Below are positions 51,701-62,165 of a stretch of DNA of 64,000 nucleotides, piece by piece. Under the pieces are notes generated by a model, which was not told where the DNA came from, ran no database searches, and worked only from the letters and a program-made list of their open reading frames with translations. Source of the stretch: Hetaerina americana (lineage: Eukaryota > Arthropoda > Insecta > Odonata > Calopterygidae); NCBI GenBank assembly GCA_022747635.1, contig JAKTNV010000003.1, positions 52,983,156 to 53,047,155 of the forward strand. Direction: 5' to 3'. Every line of letters starts with the position of its first letter. Positions within the stretch are counted from its first letter, which is position 1. The translations under genes were made by a program, and so were the position numbers.

Positions 51701-53155
51701 GAAATTTCCGCTCGGCCTTTCGTGACACGGTCGGCGCGCAGAGGCAATAGGATAGCGCGCCAAGGAGATAACTAATGTCCTGCCGCTTCCACAGCTTGGA
51801 GAGCACCGAGACCAGTTTCGCGGCAAAGCTGAGCGTTCTCCCCATCTACTCCAAATGGTTCAATCCCACTCCGACGAATAGGAGCGGCGCGGGAAATTTA
51901 ATTGTATTACCTTTGGAACGCACCCTGTATGCTACTTATTTTTAAGTTTTCCTTTATATCGACGTATCTCCACCGTATCGAAATACAAGACACAGGAGTA
52001 TTGGTTACAAAACTTTATTACGCTGCATATTAAGGGCACTCGTGCGTCCTTGCTAGAGGTTTTTTCATTTGAATGGTCCTAAGATCATTGGTTTACGCCA
52101 TTCGAGTTGAAACAACTGTTTTTCATATTTTCCAACGACGATTCGATACTCAAAATCCTTCAATCCATTACTACATACATCAGTTTACATCCATTTTATT
52201 CAATGCAAAAACGTTTAGGAAAAAATACACAATGGTATTTATTCCCAATTCTGAACACAAATCATAAACTTAGATCGTAATGTATCCTGTTAGGGAGCCG
52301 TAATGCACGGGGCCATCGTTTTCTCAACGGGCTCACCTCCGTCACATCACTGCGTGAAGTGAGTACCTCAGACGAGAGCTGCTTCAGGGTCTGCGTGAGG
52401 TTGCGGCTGGCTTCCGCGAGGGCGCGTGTATCTAGGGTCGGCTTCGGAGCTGTAGAGGCGTTGGCGGCGGAGTTCGCGGGGGTCGCTGCCGCCGTCGCGT
52501 GCGCCTGGACGGCGGGCGACTGCGACGATGAGCTGGAGGAGGCGGAATTGGACGAGACGGATGAGAGGGGACAGGTGACTGAGTGGGGGTGGGCGGACGG
52601 AGAGGCGTCGCAGCGGCACAAGGGCGTGGCGGAGGAGGCGGCGGTGGAGGAGACGGAGGCTGAGGAGGTGGAGGAAGAGGGGTGGTGGGCGGAGGTCAAA
52701 CCACGCCCGGCGCAGGTCCCGCCCAGGAGGGGCGGTGCGGACAGGGTGGCGGAGGAGGGTGACGAGGACGGCGGGTGGTGGAGGTGGGTGGACGCAGGCG
52801 AGGAAGCCGGAGGCGCGGAAGAGGGCGTGGAGGTGGAGGAAGAGGAGGCGGTGGAGGAGGAGGCGGCAGGCGGCCGGGAGAAGGAGAGGTTAGGCGGCGG
52901 GTGCGGCGGGGGGTGAGGCGTGGTCCGCGTGGATGATCCAGACCTCGAGTGGTGGTGGGAGGAGGAGGCGGCAGAGATGAGCCTGGAGGAGGCGGAAGAG
53001 GCGGAGGAGCGCCGGGAGGAGGATGGGAGGGTTGCGGTGGAGGAGGAGGCCGTGGATGGCGTGACGGTGGAGAGTTGGAGCTGGATGAGCATCATGTGGT
53101 CTCCTAGGCGCATGGTGAGATTGAGGGGCGCCTTGCCGGAAAGAAAGTCGTTCAC
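24150..53155 (-). CDS. stx: Midnolin (Stuxnet), 3' part of gene, N-terminal Ubl exon(s) missing
   Basis: Midnolin takes nuclear proteins to the proteasome without ubiquitin tagging; Drosophila Stuxnet lowers Polycomb this way. Exons 52337-53155, 28376-28469, 27008-27241 and 24150-24799 join in frame with GT-AG sites and give 598 residues. Order: [20 protein letters not shown] (first half of the Catch domain, directly after the Ubl), a Ser/Thr/Ala/Pro-rich linker of about 220 residues, the second Catch half ([21 protein letters not shown], then [20 protein letters not shown] and [17 protein letters not shown]), then a basic C-terminal helix ([20 protein letters not shown]) and the conserved ending EPVVA (human protein ends FVVA). 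The ubiquitin-like domain should precede this but was not found up to 64000. Confidence 0.93.
27008..27241 (-). CDS. stx: Midnolin exon encoding second Catch segment core
   Basis: Completes the split Gly, then encodes [20 protein letters not shown] and [20 protein letters not shown], the most conserved part of the family (human: DIGTILQILNDLLSAT). A Ser-rich stretch follows up to RPEMM. Acceptor CTCCTCAG, donor GTAAGC, phase 1 at both ends. Confidence 0.95.
28376..28469 (-). CDS. stx: Midnolin exon encoding start of second Catch segment
   Basis: Ninety-four bases flanked by a TTTTCAG acceptor and a GTAAGT donor. Encodes [18 protein letters not shown] and then [13 protein letters not shown], ending after the first base of a Gly codon. 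It matches the animal midnolin segment AVIESF....GVFSGTFSGT. It is separated from the preceding coding exon by a 23.9-kb intron. Confidence 0.93.
28671..28987 (-). mobile_element. tRNA-derived SINE, family 1, second copy
   Basis: Flanked by a perfect 14-bp duplication TTGCATAATAAATA (28657-28670 and 28988-29001). B box GGGTTCAAATCCC on the minus strand at 28919-28931. Homologous over its length to the SINE at 7554-7860. It sits about 200 bp upstream of the 94-base midnolin exon in the same orientation as the gene. Confidence 0.9.
29286..29540 (+). mobile_element. tRNA-derived SINE, family 2, degenerate copy
   Basis: tRNA-like head (GTCAGGGTAGAGTGGTAGAA) followed by the shared body: GGGTGCCAGGTCTCCTTGG, CCCACCCTGATACG and CTCATCTATCAAACAGCC. 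More diverged than the copies at 30643 and 62772. Target duplication not resolved. Confidence 0.7.
29690..29850 (-). mobile_element. Penelope-like terminal fragment with inverted junction
   Basis: The minus strand of 29695-29810 matches the plus-strand sequence at 11280-11360 (GTGTGGAATTACAAAG... to ...ATGCAAATTCCATAAAGTTA). The last part is then repeated inverted: 29779-29803 against 29811-29835, 25-base arms with two mismatches and a very short spacer. Head-to-head partial copies are common for Penelope-like elements. Confidence 0.5.
30643..30914 (+). mobile_element. tRNA-derived SINE, family 2
   Basis: Head with B-box-like AGGTTTGATTACC (30691-30703), then the shared body (CCAGATCTTCCTGGGAAACC, CACCTACCAAACCGACCTTC). 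Flanks TATTCCCTAAATGG (30629-30642) and TATTTCCTAAATGG (30915-30928) form a 14-bp target duplication with one mismatch. Confidence 0.88.
31250..36050. other. Midnolin intron, no element recognised
   Basis: Part of the giant intron with no supported gene. CpG frequency rises from about 31200 onward. A short perfect-looking hairpin (CATGGCAATAT...ATATTGCCATG, about 34096-34124) is the only local structure I noticed. Confidence 0.4.
36056..36345 (+). mobile_element. tRNA-derived SINE, family 2, old copy
   Basis: Head ATGGGCGTAATAGCCTAGCG with a B-box region interrupted by a GATT duplication (ATTCGATTGATTCC), then partial body matches (CCTGATCTTCCGGGGAAAC, GAGGTGAGCCCTC). Strongly diverged; borders approximate. 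Confidence 0.6.
36960..37640. promoter_or_regulatory. CpG-rich island in midnolin intron
   Basis: A GC- and CpG-rich block standing out from AT-rich intron DNA. On the plus strand it has a C/T-rich core at 37320-37500. Long open frames on both strands are a consequence of the composition. It could be an alternative promoter or enhancer of midnolin; no core promoter motif decides this. Confidence 0.35.
38800..39480. promoter_or_regulatory. CpG-rich island in midnolin intron
   Basis: Second GC-rich, CpG-dense block, about 1.2 kb from the first, G-rich on the plus strand at 38865-39060. No recognisable protein is encoded despite several long open frames. A third, smaller G-rich block follows at 39980-40290. 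Confidence 0.35.
42919..42997. repeat. Two adjacent hairpins
   Basis: First: GGAAAAATCACT against AGTGATTTTCC around ATCC (about 42919-42945), one unpaired base. Second: perfect 19-base arms at 42954-42972 and 42979-42997 (TCCACATTACCACCACCAC) with a six-base loop GTTTGT. Confidence 0.85.
43189..43428. repeat. 240-bp near-perfect palindrome
   Basis: Two arms of about 120 bases meet without a spacer at TACGCGTA (43305-43312). I count three mismatches and a single-base indel across the arms. The outermost pair is ATAGCCGT / ACGGCTAT. No obvious target duplication flanks it and no other copy is in the window. Confidence 0.95.
45000..45600. promoter_or_regulatory. CpG-rich island in midnolin intron
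   Basis: GC-rich block with dense CpG and an embedded duplication (GCAGGGATTTCCACC repeated at about 45291-45325). Open frames on both strands (157 and 191 codons) are compositional and unrecognised. Possible regulatory region. Confidence 0.35.
46580..46748 (+). mobile_element. 5'-truncated CR1/Jockey-like LINE tail
   Basis: Matches (in plus orientation) the end of the LINE at 49095-50990: last coding segment, CGAACGATAGGGGATCATAA, CCTGCCCCACACCCTGGCG and GACTTGCAGGATATTTAAA, then a short AAATAAATAAATAAA tail. Only the 3' end of the element is present. Confidence 0.75.
47487..47584. repeat. Perfect 49-bp tandem duplication
   Basis: The unit starting CACCAGCGTACATACGTTGG and ending GAAGAAGCACTTTCG occurs at 47487-47535 and again at 47536-47584 without a mismatch, pointing to a recent duplication. 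Confidence 0.97.
47712..47824. mobile_element. Small palindromic element (foldback MITE-like), copy 1
   Basis: About 113 bp flanked by a perfect 14-bp direct repeat ACTGTTGTATCATA (47698-47711 and 47825-47838). The inside is an inverted repeat: TTAATTAAAAATTGGTAATTTTCCACAAAA against TTTTGTAGAAAATCGCCAATTTTTAATTAA in imperfect form, preceded by AAGAGACGTTT. Shares sequence with copy 2 at 50401-50501. Confidence 0.8.
49095..50990 (-). pseudogene. CR1/Jockey-like LINE reverse transcriptase, decayed
   Basis: Read on the minus strand from 50990: a linker with [19 protein letters not shown], then [20 protein letters not shown] (degenerate AFD palm motif, about 49860), [20 protein letters not shown] (about 49710), [12 protein letters not shown] (catalytic F-ADD changed to FAND), and the terminal region [20 protein letters not shown] with [14 protein letters not shown] and [14 protein letters not shown]. 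Several stops and frame changes interrupt it. The 3' end (49095-49240) matches the tails at 46580 and 61035. A small palindromic element is inserted at 50385-50517. Confidence 0.82.
50401..50501. mobile_element. Small palindromic element, copy 2, nested in LINE
   Basis: Arms TTAATTAAAAATAGCAATTT / AAATTGCTATTTTTAATTAA meet near 50475 at CCACAAAAATATTTTTTGTGG, an almost perfect palindrome. It starts with AAGAGACGTTT like copy 1. Flanking direct repeat AATTAAATATGTTAGG at 50385-50400 and 50502-50517; its left part may be shared with the element end, so the true duplication is 10-16 bp. Confidence 0.8.
51030..51240 (-). pseudogene. LINE reverse transcriptase C-terminal fragment
   Basis: Minus-strand pieces such as [20 protein letters not shown] and [19 protein letters not shown] resemble the segment after the reverse transcriptase in LINEs of the type at 7150-8710 (pattern RK..IGH.LRG.GLL..VIEG). 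No start or complete domain. Confidence 0.6.
51240..51927 (-). pseudogene. Mariner-family transposase, broken
   Basis: Minus-strand blocks in shifting frames: [20 protein letters not shown], the segment normally reading CDETWV here changed to CETTWV (catalytic Asp lost), [57 protein letters not shown], and SPDASPADF with the D34D spacing kept between HHD and PAD. A stop interrupts after ALRVR. The 5' end is a terminal repeat ACAGGGTGCGTTCCAAAGGT ending at a TA dinucleotide (51928-51929). The 3' end is missing; LINE sequence takes over near 51240. Confidence 0.82.
52337..53155 (-). CDS. stx: Midnolin exon with first Catch segment and Ser-rich linker
   Basis: Begins after a TCTTCCAG acceptor with [10 protein letters not shown] and is open for 273 codons. 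After the conserved [15 protein letters not shown] comes a low-complexity Ser/Ala/Pro/His linker with a GC-rich, strongly CpG-containing sequence. The end is chosen at ACGGAG|GTGAGC (phase 0). A second in-phase option is TCTGAG|GTACTC about 33 bp earlier (52370 area), which would drop 11 residues. Confidence 0.9.
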
Positions 53156-56100
53156 CTGGAAGAGGAAAGAATTTGCATTAACAGAGCACAAGAAACACTA
53201 CGAAATGAAAAACATGACGGCATAGGAGTGTAAGACAAGTACTTGGACAGCCGCAAATGCTTTTGATCGTCTTTTCCACTTCGTAATTCAAACTAAGTAC
53301 ACGATCAGTGAATTTTGAGTCTCTCTATGAATGACATTCCATGTCATTCACGCAGAAAGGGTATAACCTTTGCTTGAAGTTCCAATTAACCCTTTTCATT
53401 TAGCCAATTTCCAAATCCATGCCATCATATTAAGTCTAATTACTTATCAAAAGATTCCCGTTACAACAGAGATATTTCATTTCCATAAAAAGCTATACTA
53501 ATAAATCATAAATAAACTAATTAAGAATTTAATTAAATGCATAAGTACACTAAGGATCAGGATTCAGGGGCTGAAAATGTTCCATTAAAAAATTCTGGAA
53601 TTTACCCCCAAGGAACTATTTCACTGAATAACTCGGGAATTAATAATAGAAGGCTCAAAGGGACCAGCATACTTGCTTCTTGACTAATTAATATGCAAGT
53701 GAGTTCGATTTAAGGTGCAATACACGTACATGTTCGGGAATTCACGCACTTCCAAGGTTAAATACATTCCAAAAACTTTCCCGCAGAATTTTCACGGCGG
53801 CATTCTGTATTATTCCGCAGTCTTACTTAAAACTCAAGCGTCTCTTCCCATGCACAGCCACAGCGGTTAGTCTCAAAATCCGAAGTAAAGAGAAGCGGGA
53901 AAAAGAACAACGGTACACCGTTCCGCCTCGGTGCCCAGTTGCGTCCGATTTCTCTCACCTTTCCACCCTGAAATCCAACTCTACCATACCCTCCGTAGAG
54001 AGCTCCCTGAATACCGAATATCAATTAAACACCCATTAAAAAAAAAGAATGCAAGGAAAGAAAAATCGCACAAAAAGTTCTTAGTTACCATAATAAAATC
54101 GGCGCATTTTCAGAGCAGTTACACAGTTTTATTTAATAATATTACAAAAGACGAGAGATTCTACTATAAATAAGCCATAAACCTTAGGATTATGTACGTA
54201 GGAAAAACATCTTCGGCTTACGTAAAGGAATGCGGAGCTGAGAAGGAAGTCAACATGGGTTCAACCCCGTGGTACGGACTTGGGTAGAAAACCTGATAAC
54301 CTGATCAGAATTATTTGTAACGGCGATTCAAAATCTGATGTTACTCATACAATGAAAGCAAATTGCGCAGCAAGTTTTCATCTTCCGAAAAGAAACAGGA
54401 GAGGCAGATCACTGGTTAAAATGGGAGTAAAATCTTTCCGGCGTCAAATAATCTCCTTCACCTAAGAGTGAAATACCATGACAAAATTCATTGCCAGGGA
54501 AAAATTGTCAAATAGATGTATGCGCGTGTAAGAGTTTATTTACTGAGAAGAGTATGAAACTTGCACAACTTTTACGTTCCAGTAACATAACCGCAGTGCA
54601 TGGGACCCACTCGAGGGTATAGAAATAAAATTTAATCAAGGAACAGGAAAAAATAGAAGGGTCTGTACAAACGAAGGACGATCAATTCCCGAAGAATCTT
54701 AAGGCTTCCCTCGAAACCCAGATTTAAGCAGACACTTCGTGGGAGGCTGGTTTCCTCCCACTAGGCTAGGTTTCCGAGTAGTAAGAGCGTCATTTAAAAT
54801 AGCTCAACTCCGAATCCGAATAAATGGTTTAGAGCAGTTCTTCAGAAGTGGAAGGTATTCTTTACGACGCTAGCATTCGTCACTCGCCCACAGAATCTCC
54901 TTGGTTCACATCAACGTCAAGAGCCCTTCAAACAAGGGAACTGGATTGCTTCCTCCCATCCAGTCACTATGGGGTCACCACGATCTACCCGCTAAAATGA
55001 ATTCCTTCAAGTCGCCGATTTATTTAAAATATGTAAAAAGTGGAAACACGCATCCGGGGATGTTTCTCCCTCATAAAGTATATAGTATACATATATTTGG
55101 TAACAGGGAAAAAATTAAGGCAGCTTAAAATAGCAAAAAGGCAATGTACTTATACAGGTGAGCTACCTGTAAGCCTAATATATCTTATACCTGTAAGCTA
55201 ATCAAGCTACAGTTGACCCTTCTCTCTATCCCGAAAAGCATCGATTTATGATATTTTGAACATCTTATTGCTGTTCATGCGACTTTTCTATGCTTTTTAA
55301 CAAGAAATATCATTGAATGTTACATAAAGAGAGAAAAGTAGTTATATTATTGCGCAATGGAAGGGGGGAATTAACGGAACTTCTACCAGTATAAAAAAGA
55401 TACAACCAGAGAGTTCCTAAAAAATTTCAATTTGTTTAGCTCGAACTAAAAGAGCGGTCCGTGAATACATTGTTTTGCGATGCAACTGCTCATTAAGAAT
55501 GCGAACATCTCCGATACGTATAAATACGTATACCCCTAGAAATTTTAAAATATCACTAACAGGTCAAAACGGACACGCTATTTCAGATGAAACGAGAATT
55601 TTGCCAGTTGTACCTGTATGTACATGAAGACATACGCTCCAACCTGAACCGTTTCAACTCATAATATTTCGTAATTATATCTCGTAGCTTGAAGAGAGAT
55701 TTAGGAAACTTGGCTCAAACCAAACGGACGTGCGCCGGGAGGCGCTTGCTCACAAGGGGCACTCCCAGAGTTCTGCAACTTGTGAGAATAGGTCTGGCGG
55801 AGGCGCACCTATGCCGAAAGAAACTCGACGGAGGGGAAATGTGCGAAATGCCGCTTTTGGGAGACGAATATAGATGGACGAGGTTCGGCTAATTCTATTT
55901 TCGATTCGGAAAAGGAGTCGGAAAAGAGAGCCAAGCGAGTCTGAGTGGAAACCTCGCGCATTATCCACGCATACTTGGCCAACGCGTCATTTATGCAGGA
56001 TGCTCAGACGAACAGATTGCATGCCGCTGGTTTATTTTTCTCTCCCACCCAAAACTTCCATTTAAATGCCCTTCGAAAATGGCTCACAAACGTAAAAATA

Positions 56101-58440
56101 GCAATGGCGGACATGTGAAAAAAAATCTCCCAACGCCGCAAAATTTGTGAACAGAAGCAACAAGCCAATGCTCCCATCATTTCCGCGGATGATCCCTCCC
56201 GATATCATTAACGTTTCAAACGTACTAGAAATACCGGGAGTGATTTTTGTGATGATGCTTCAAACGAGCAGTACACCTCGAACATGGAATACTTAACCCA
56301 TTCAAGAAGGATAAGCCGACAAAAAAAAAGAAAGCTTACGGAATGCATGCACAATGCAAGGAGTTACTCCTTGCATGCTTTGCCGCGTAGTCACTTTTTC
56401 GTTAATACTACTGAGCTTTCGGCGACAAACTCGTTACGCACCATTTATTTTTCTGAATTCTCTACTGCCAAAAATCTAAATGTTTTCCCATGCTTACCGA
56501 TTTGCACAACCAAATATGCGAAAGATTTCACTGACTATAGTGTAAGTAATTTACCCTTTCAATATATATACCGCCGCTATAGATCAGAATATTAAAAATC
56601 ACAGATAACGTACGATACACGGGTCTGAATCGAAATGTCAAATTATTTAAATTCCATGAATCGATATATTTCACGTTAAATGAGAATTATGTGCAAAACG
56701 TAATTCCGATAAAACCTTATACAAAAACCGGCCCGGTTGAATGTGTCGTTCCGTATTGAATCTTGGAAAAATATTGGCTATTTGATTTAGCGAAGGGACT
56801 ACTTTTAAGACGTGGGAGAGGAACCTACCACCACGGAAACCGATTCTGTCAAAACTCAATACCTCTTCCTCATAAACATCATGCCACTACTTAACTTATA
56901 CCCACTGCTGCAGGGCCGTCCGCGGTTCTTTAGCGCCACTGATGCCTTGGGACACGAAGTTACACTTCGCTTACACAACTAATGTCTAATTTTAAAATTA
57001 ATTCCAGAACAACAATATGGCGATTGATAGAATTACTGATAAATCGAGTGCCACAAAAAAATGAAACTGCCAGGCCTGGAGAATGCTGCTTGGGTCCCCA
57101 AAATCAAAAATACCCCCTGGCCCCGAAGAGCGGGGGCAGGAGTGGGGGGGGGGGCAGCACATTCCCTTTACCAGCAGGCTGAACATTCTACCTGGGGAAT
57201 GCATTGAACGGATTCCCCTCCTTCCTTCAGCGCCCCTTTATACCTGTCAACTTGCCAGGGGCCCAAGGCAGCAGCACCTGCTCAATGACTGCCTCTCCCA
57301 AAGCCTCGAACTTGAATAGCCTAAACTGACGACCGGAACCTTTTAGATACCACCACAGGTTAAAGACCAGGGGCTGCACATTTGACGAGTACGACGGCAT
57401 GCACACGGCTTCTTCAGACAGATTGCAGTTAATGCGAATACTATATCGCACATGAATCATATGCGCCGAGAGAAATTGTGGCTACACCGAAATAAGTGCA
57501 AACAATATACACACCCATGAGAGAAATATGGGGCATGACGAATGCTTTAATACACAAAAATCAAATGAAAAATATCCCGACCTATATCACCCAGAATAAT
57601 TGAATGTATTTGTCAGTAATTGGGCTCACTTCAAAGTAATGATAATGGTAATTATATGTGGAAAATTCAACAAAGATTTAAATTTATAAATACCATAAAA
57701 CAATTCAGCATTTAATCACTATCACAATTTCAAAGCCTCTGTTTATTTTACTTCTTTGAAGCCCAACTTAATGTAATAAAGGTAATAAATCATTGAAGGT
57801 TTCCTCTGAACATATATAAATTTATTGAATAACTCGACCATTACGGCGAAATCTTTATTACGAAACTCGACGAAAAATAACGAGACCAGGAATATTTTAA
57901 AATTTTGGTATGAGGCATGGAGAAATCTTGCGAAAGCTTAGTCAGATCGGTTCAATAAAGAAAAGTATTATTAACAGACTATTTCAAGTTCATAACCTCC
58001 GAAAACGAGCGAAAATCACGAAAGAACCAACGATTGTTTTTCGGGAGTAAATTTAATAAGGGATGATTTGAGGAATGTTCATACCGATAGTAGTGCGGGA
58101 AACATCTCCAACCGTTTAAAGTGATCGGCAATCGTTCCCACGACAGCGAGATGACAAAGGAACAGACTTAATGCCAAAGCAACGCCCTCCAGCCCGCCAC
58201 ACAACTCCTCTACAATCCAGAATTAAAAACCTAGGCCAAGAGTAAGAGGACCGATTAAAGGCACATTTTTCAACGGAACAATATACGCCGGGTAACTGCC
58301 GCCATCTCGGCCGCAGAAAATAAAACCTGAATCAAAAGCCATCCATTTTCGAGTACCGAAGCACTCCCGACAAATCTCGACGGGCAACTGAAACAGGGCG
58401 CTAGAAATAACGTTATGGCGTAAGCCTAAGATTGCCACCG
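53156..58440. other. Probable midnolin intron, no gene recognised
   Basis: Upstream of the midnolin Ser-rich exon. I searched the minus strand for the ubiquitin-like exon (motifs such as RLKVPKERL, DGSKLTL, ALESLNDSQ) and did not find it. The minus-strand frame at 57227-57460 shows no midnolin similarity. Confidence 0.4.
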
Positions 58441-58479
58441 AAAGGAAACACTAAAAGAGAAAACGCGCACAAAAGGTGG

Positions 58480-59050
58480 GCACTGGACAAGGGAGGGGAG
58501 AAGGGCTAGCGAGAGGGCGGGCGAGAGAGAGAGAGCGAGAAAGAGACGGGAGAAAGAAAAAAAGATGAGGGGAGGTGGAGAGTAGGTAGGTAGGTAGGGA
58601 GAGAGCGAGCGAGCAGGTGGGAGGACGGGGAGGCCAAGGTGTTTAGGATGAATGAGTAGGAAGAGAGAACTGTGGAGCGAGACGGAGGAACGTGGGAACG
58701 GATAGCGAAAGGATCTGGTGGATAGGACGAAGGAATGGAAAAAGACGAGTGGAGGGGTGGGGTGTACGGGAGGGTAGGATGGCTGGGGCTTGTGGGGCTG
58801 GAGGGGAGAGGGTAAAGGATGGGGGGGGGGTGAAATGAGCCCCCACGAAGGACACGACGGACCGAGAAATGTTTTCGAAAAGGCGGAAAGGCGAAAAAGG
58901 TTCGAGGGGAGACAGAATGGGGAAGCTGGGAGAGAGAGACAGACTACTCGGGAAGTTTGCGTGAGAGGGGGTGGGCCGGCGGGGAGATAGAGAAGAGGAT
59001 CCCCGGGGATGGAGGGAGGAGTGGTGGGGGAAAGGCACCGGGCACCGCGT
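58480..59050 (+). repeat. Polypurine (GA-rich) low-complexity tract
   Basis: More than 500 bp of almost uninterrupted A/G on the plus strand (for example 58500-58740), with (TAGG)n at 58584-58597 and a G run at 58819-58830. Long open frames on both strands are by-products. May adopt triplex DNA or be a promoter-proximal tract. Confidence 0.8.
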
Positions 59051-61034
59051 GGGCCAGCAATGGGTGGGATCAGGCAGGAGCGAGCGAGGCCCACACCGCC
59101 CGCTCGCCATATCCATGGGAGCTTACGGGGATGGCGTGGATCGGGAGAATCCACGGCTCAACGGAGGAGGATGACGCCTGGTGGCTGCTGTCCCAGACCC
59201 GCTTTGTTCGTGCATTGTTCGCAATGCTTGCATCCCAAAACGTGTCAACCAATACACTCATCTAAGTCATGCGTGCACGCTAGTTAGCGCCGGGTAAAAA
59301 TTTCTACCATGGTTGAGCCACGAATGCAACCGGTTATGAGAGGCAGCATATGTGGTGCAAAAGCCGAAAACACCGATGAAGTTTCAGAGAATGTATTTGA
59401 ATAAATAAAATTGAAATCGATAGCGAATCCTTGACCTGTTCATTCATACATACTCGTATTGTCCTGCCAAACGAGCGAGGGGCACTTTTTAAGATTGCGA
59501 GCAGCACCGTTTTGGATGAATCGGAAACTATCAAAAACATTTTTCAAGAAATATAATAAAATAAATAGAACTAGTAGTAAACGGATGTATGCACTCTATA
59601 TTCTTTTTATATTCACCCAATCAACGTCTTCTACCGATTGAGCCAAGGATGATGCATAACTGGCTAAGACTTAACATTTTTTGGGCATACCTCATCCATA
59701 ACTTCAGTAGAGTTATCAGTATTTCTTATCTTAAAATGATGGCTATGCGAACAAGGCATCGGGACATCCAGGACGAAGCAGGTTGGTCGGGTGGGCCGAT
59801 TGAGGTGACTTCGACGTGAGATGGCGGGGGGAGAGAGCATCGAAGAAGGTCACGCAAGAGAGGGGGAGGGAGTGAAGCAGAGGTAGGTAGGCAGGCTGGA
59901 TGGTGGGTGCCAGAGGAGGAAAAGGAAAATTCTTTGAGTGCTTCCTCCACACGAACGAGATTGTAATGGCGTCTGTTCGAGCGTTACTGATACCGGGCGC
60001 ATTTTAGTACCGGCGACTCAGCAATGGCTATTGATACTCATCCGAAGGAGAGTTTACACATCGCATTCCGTATATTTAACTTAGCTCGGCAATAGTTGGC
60101 ACGCAGCTTGTCCATAGCGAGGCGTGTACGTTTGAATTTCATTCCATACATATGTCGTAACGCAGTTGTTTTCAATTTCAGTAATCGCCACTCACAGATA
60201 CGATTAAAAATCTTATTTGCAAGCGAATACGCCCATTGCTGTTTTTAATGCAAGGAGACGGGAATCGAATATTGCACTGTGAGCCGTGTATTGAATGCAT
60301 CATTTTGCGTCAGAGTGACGTCTTCCGTTACCAAAATTGAGAATGGCATTGGCAGAATGTAACTCATACTCAGGAATTATTAAATGTTTTGTATAAATAA
60401 TGTCAAAATGATTGATGATGAACGAAAATGATGCCATACTGGGATGAAGGGAAGGAATAATATCCTGTAACAGCAAAATTACCGACACCATCTTCAAGTA
60501 TTTGATTGAACAAGCAAACCAAAATGACTGAAAAATTAATATGGCCATTAATTAGTCATAACGGCTTTAACTCCTCGCAAGGTCATCATTAAAGAACCTC
60601 GTGAATAATCACATTCATGAATGCGAAGGACATATGAAGAATATGCAGTCGAACAAGTAACGGCATCTTTCGGCATTTACAGGAGATTAGGAGAGAAATA
60701 ATTTTTAAATATCACGAATAGATATTCTAAGAAAATCCCTAATAAACCTACAGAGTTTTTTCTAGAGTGTCAGATGTCAACGAGGTACTGAGGAAATATC
60801 CTTGTCAAACAGACAGCTGTTAGATACGTGATTGTGGCACACCCTTCCACAAGAAACCATTCTGTAAAAACATATTAACGGTTGAACGTGGGCAATTTAG
60901 AGAATTAAACTACAGCACACAGTATGATCGTTGAAAAACACCCTTCCAAATATTGCACATAAAATGCTGGCCAAAAAAGTCAATAGTTACCAAGACACAC
61001 ATCGGATTATTCGAAGGAAACGATACGGTCGTTC

Positions 61035-61195
61035 GAAACATTGATCTAAACGATCGATGTCAAACAATAAGGGATCCGAATAACATTTTCCGACGGAGGT
61101 AGGGGTAAAAACAATTCGGGTCAAAAGTAGTCGGGTATATTCACCCCCTGCCGCACAACCTTGCGGTGGATTGTAGGGTACTTAACTATCTATCT
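61035..61195 (+). mobile_element. 5'-truncated CR1/Jockey-like LINE tail
   Basis: Plus-orientation match to the 3' end of the LINE at 49095 (AGGGATCCGAATAAC, GACGGAGGTAGGGG, CACCCCCTGCCGCACAAC, GCGGTGGATTGTAGGGTACT), ending in TATCTATCTAAAAT. Diverged. Confidence 0.65.
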
Positions 61196-61689
61196 AAAAT
61201 AGGATACGTTTCCCCACGTGCATAGTGCCATAAAATAAGAGAAGAAATCTATGTTTCGTTTTCGCATTAAAGTTGGCTAATTATATTCTTTATTGATCGA
61301 TAAACAAGTAATTAATTACTCAACGCGAAGAGATGTTGTATGGTTCGCACAAGACTGACGTACAGATTTATATATAGTATTTCAAGAAATGACGGAAAGG
61401 TTCACAAACGATATGCCTACGGAACTCAACACGGAACGTAAAGGCTGTGAGCTCAAATATTGCCCATCCAATTCACGTTATCTCGAGATTTAGATTGAGT
61501 TTGTGGTGTACTTATATCTGAGCAAAATAACAGGACTGAAGCACGATTACTACTGCCAATTGTTTTAAAATTAAACCATTTGAAACGGATGCAGACCAGC
61601 AGCTTCCTTCAAGACTAAAAAGTATATTCGAACACCGTGGCACCCAAATAAGTCTCGCATACTTGTTTTACTGTTTTTGGTATTTATTG

Positions 61690-62165
61690 GTGTTCTAAAT
61701 CCTCCTCCCTAAACTTTGCCCAATATTCATATACCCTATTCGTAATCTTTCCATATTTGCCGAACTTTCTCCTCTCTATCACAGTCATCAACATCCATCC
61801 CATTGCCAATGATAACGTTCTGCATTCATCTTTGCGGCGTCTTAAGGATTTTTCCCGGTATTTCCCTCTCTTTCTCCGCCATGCCTATCGCACTTCCTCG
61901 TTTTTTTTTCTTCTGCCCATTTCACTGTCCCCAACCTTCCTCACGTCCATATTTCAAAAACCTCCACTCTACCCCTATCGTCCGGCTTCAACGAACATGT
62001 TTCCGAGCTGTTCAAAACCATACTCCATAACAAAGTTTTGACGAACCTTTTTTTAACATCGCCACTTAACTGCCGTTTGACTATGCACTTTTTTCTAAGT
62101 AAAATTCGCACAGTGTAAGCTTTCACGAACCCATAGCAGAAATTACTCTGCGATCGACGACTCTC
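61690..62165 (-). pseudogene. LINE reverse transcriptase C-terminal remnant
   Basis: Minus-strand reading RILLRKKCIVKRQLSGDVKK, RFVKTLLWSMVLNSSETCSL and KPDDRGRVEVFEIWTWR is the segment following the palm domain (family pattern VKTL.WSV.LYG.ETW.L). Further decayed sequence continues to about 61690. Probably the same family as 7150-8710. Confidence 0.75.

Noticed and set aside
52359..52916. 185-codon plus-strand frame rich in Glu
   Set aside because: It is the antisense of the Ser/Ala-rich midnolin exon; the GC-rich repeat-like codons produce an open complementary frame.
57050..57470. Minus-strand frame possibly the missing Ubl exon
   Set aside because: The translation lacks the Ubl pattern (no RLKVP-type or DGS motifs) and has no fitting splice sites; perhaps a transposon fragment.
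58426..59154. 242-codon Ser/Pro/Leu-rich minus-strand frame
   Set aside because: Produced by the polypurine tract, which lacks stop codons on the pyrimidine strand; no family resemblance.
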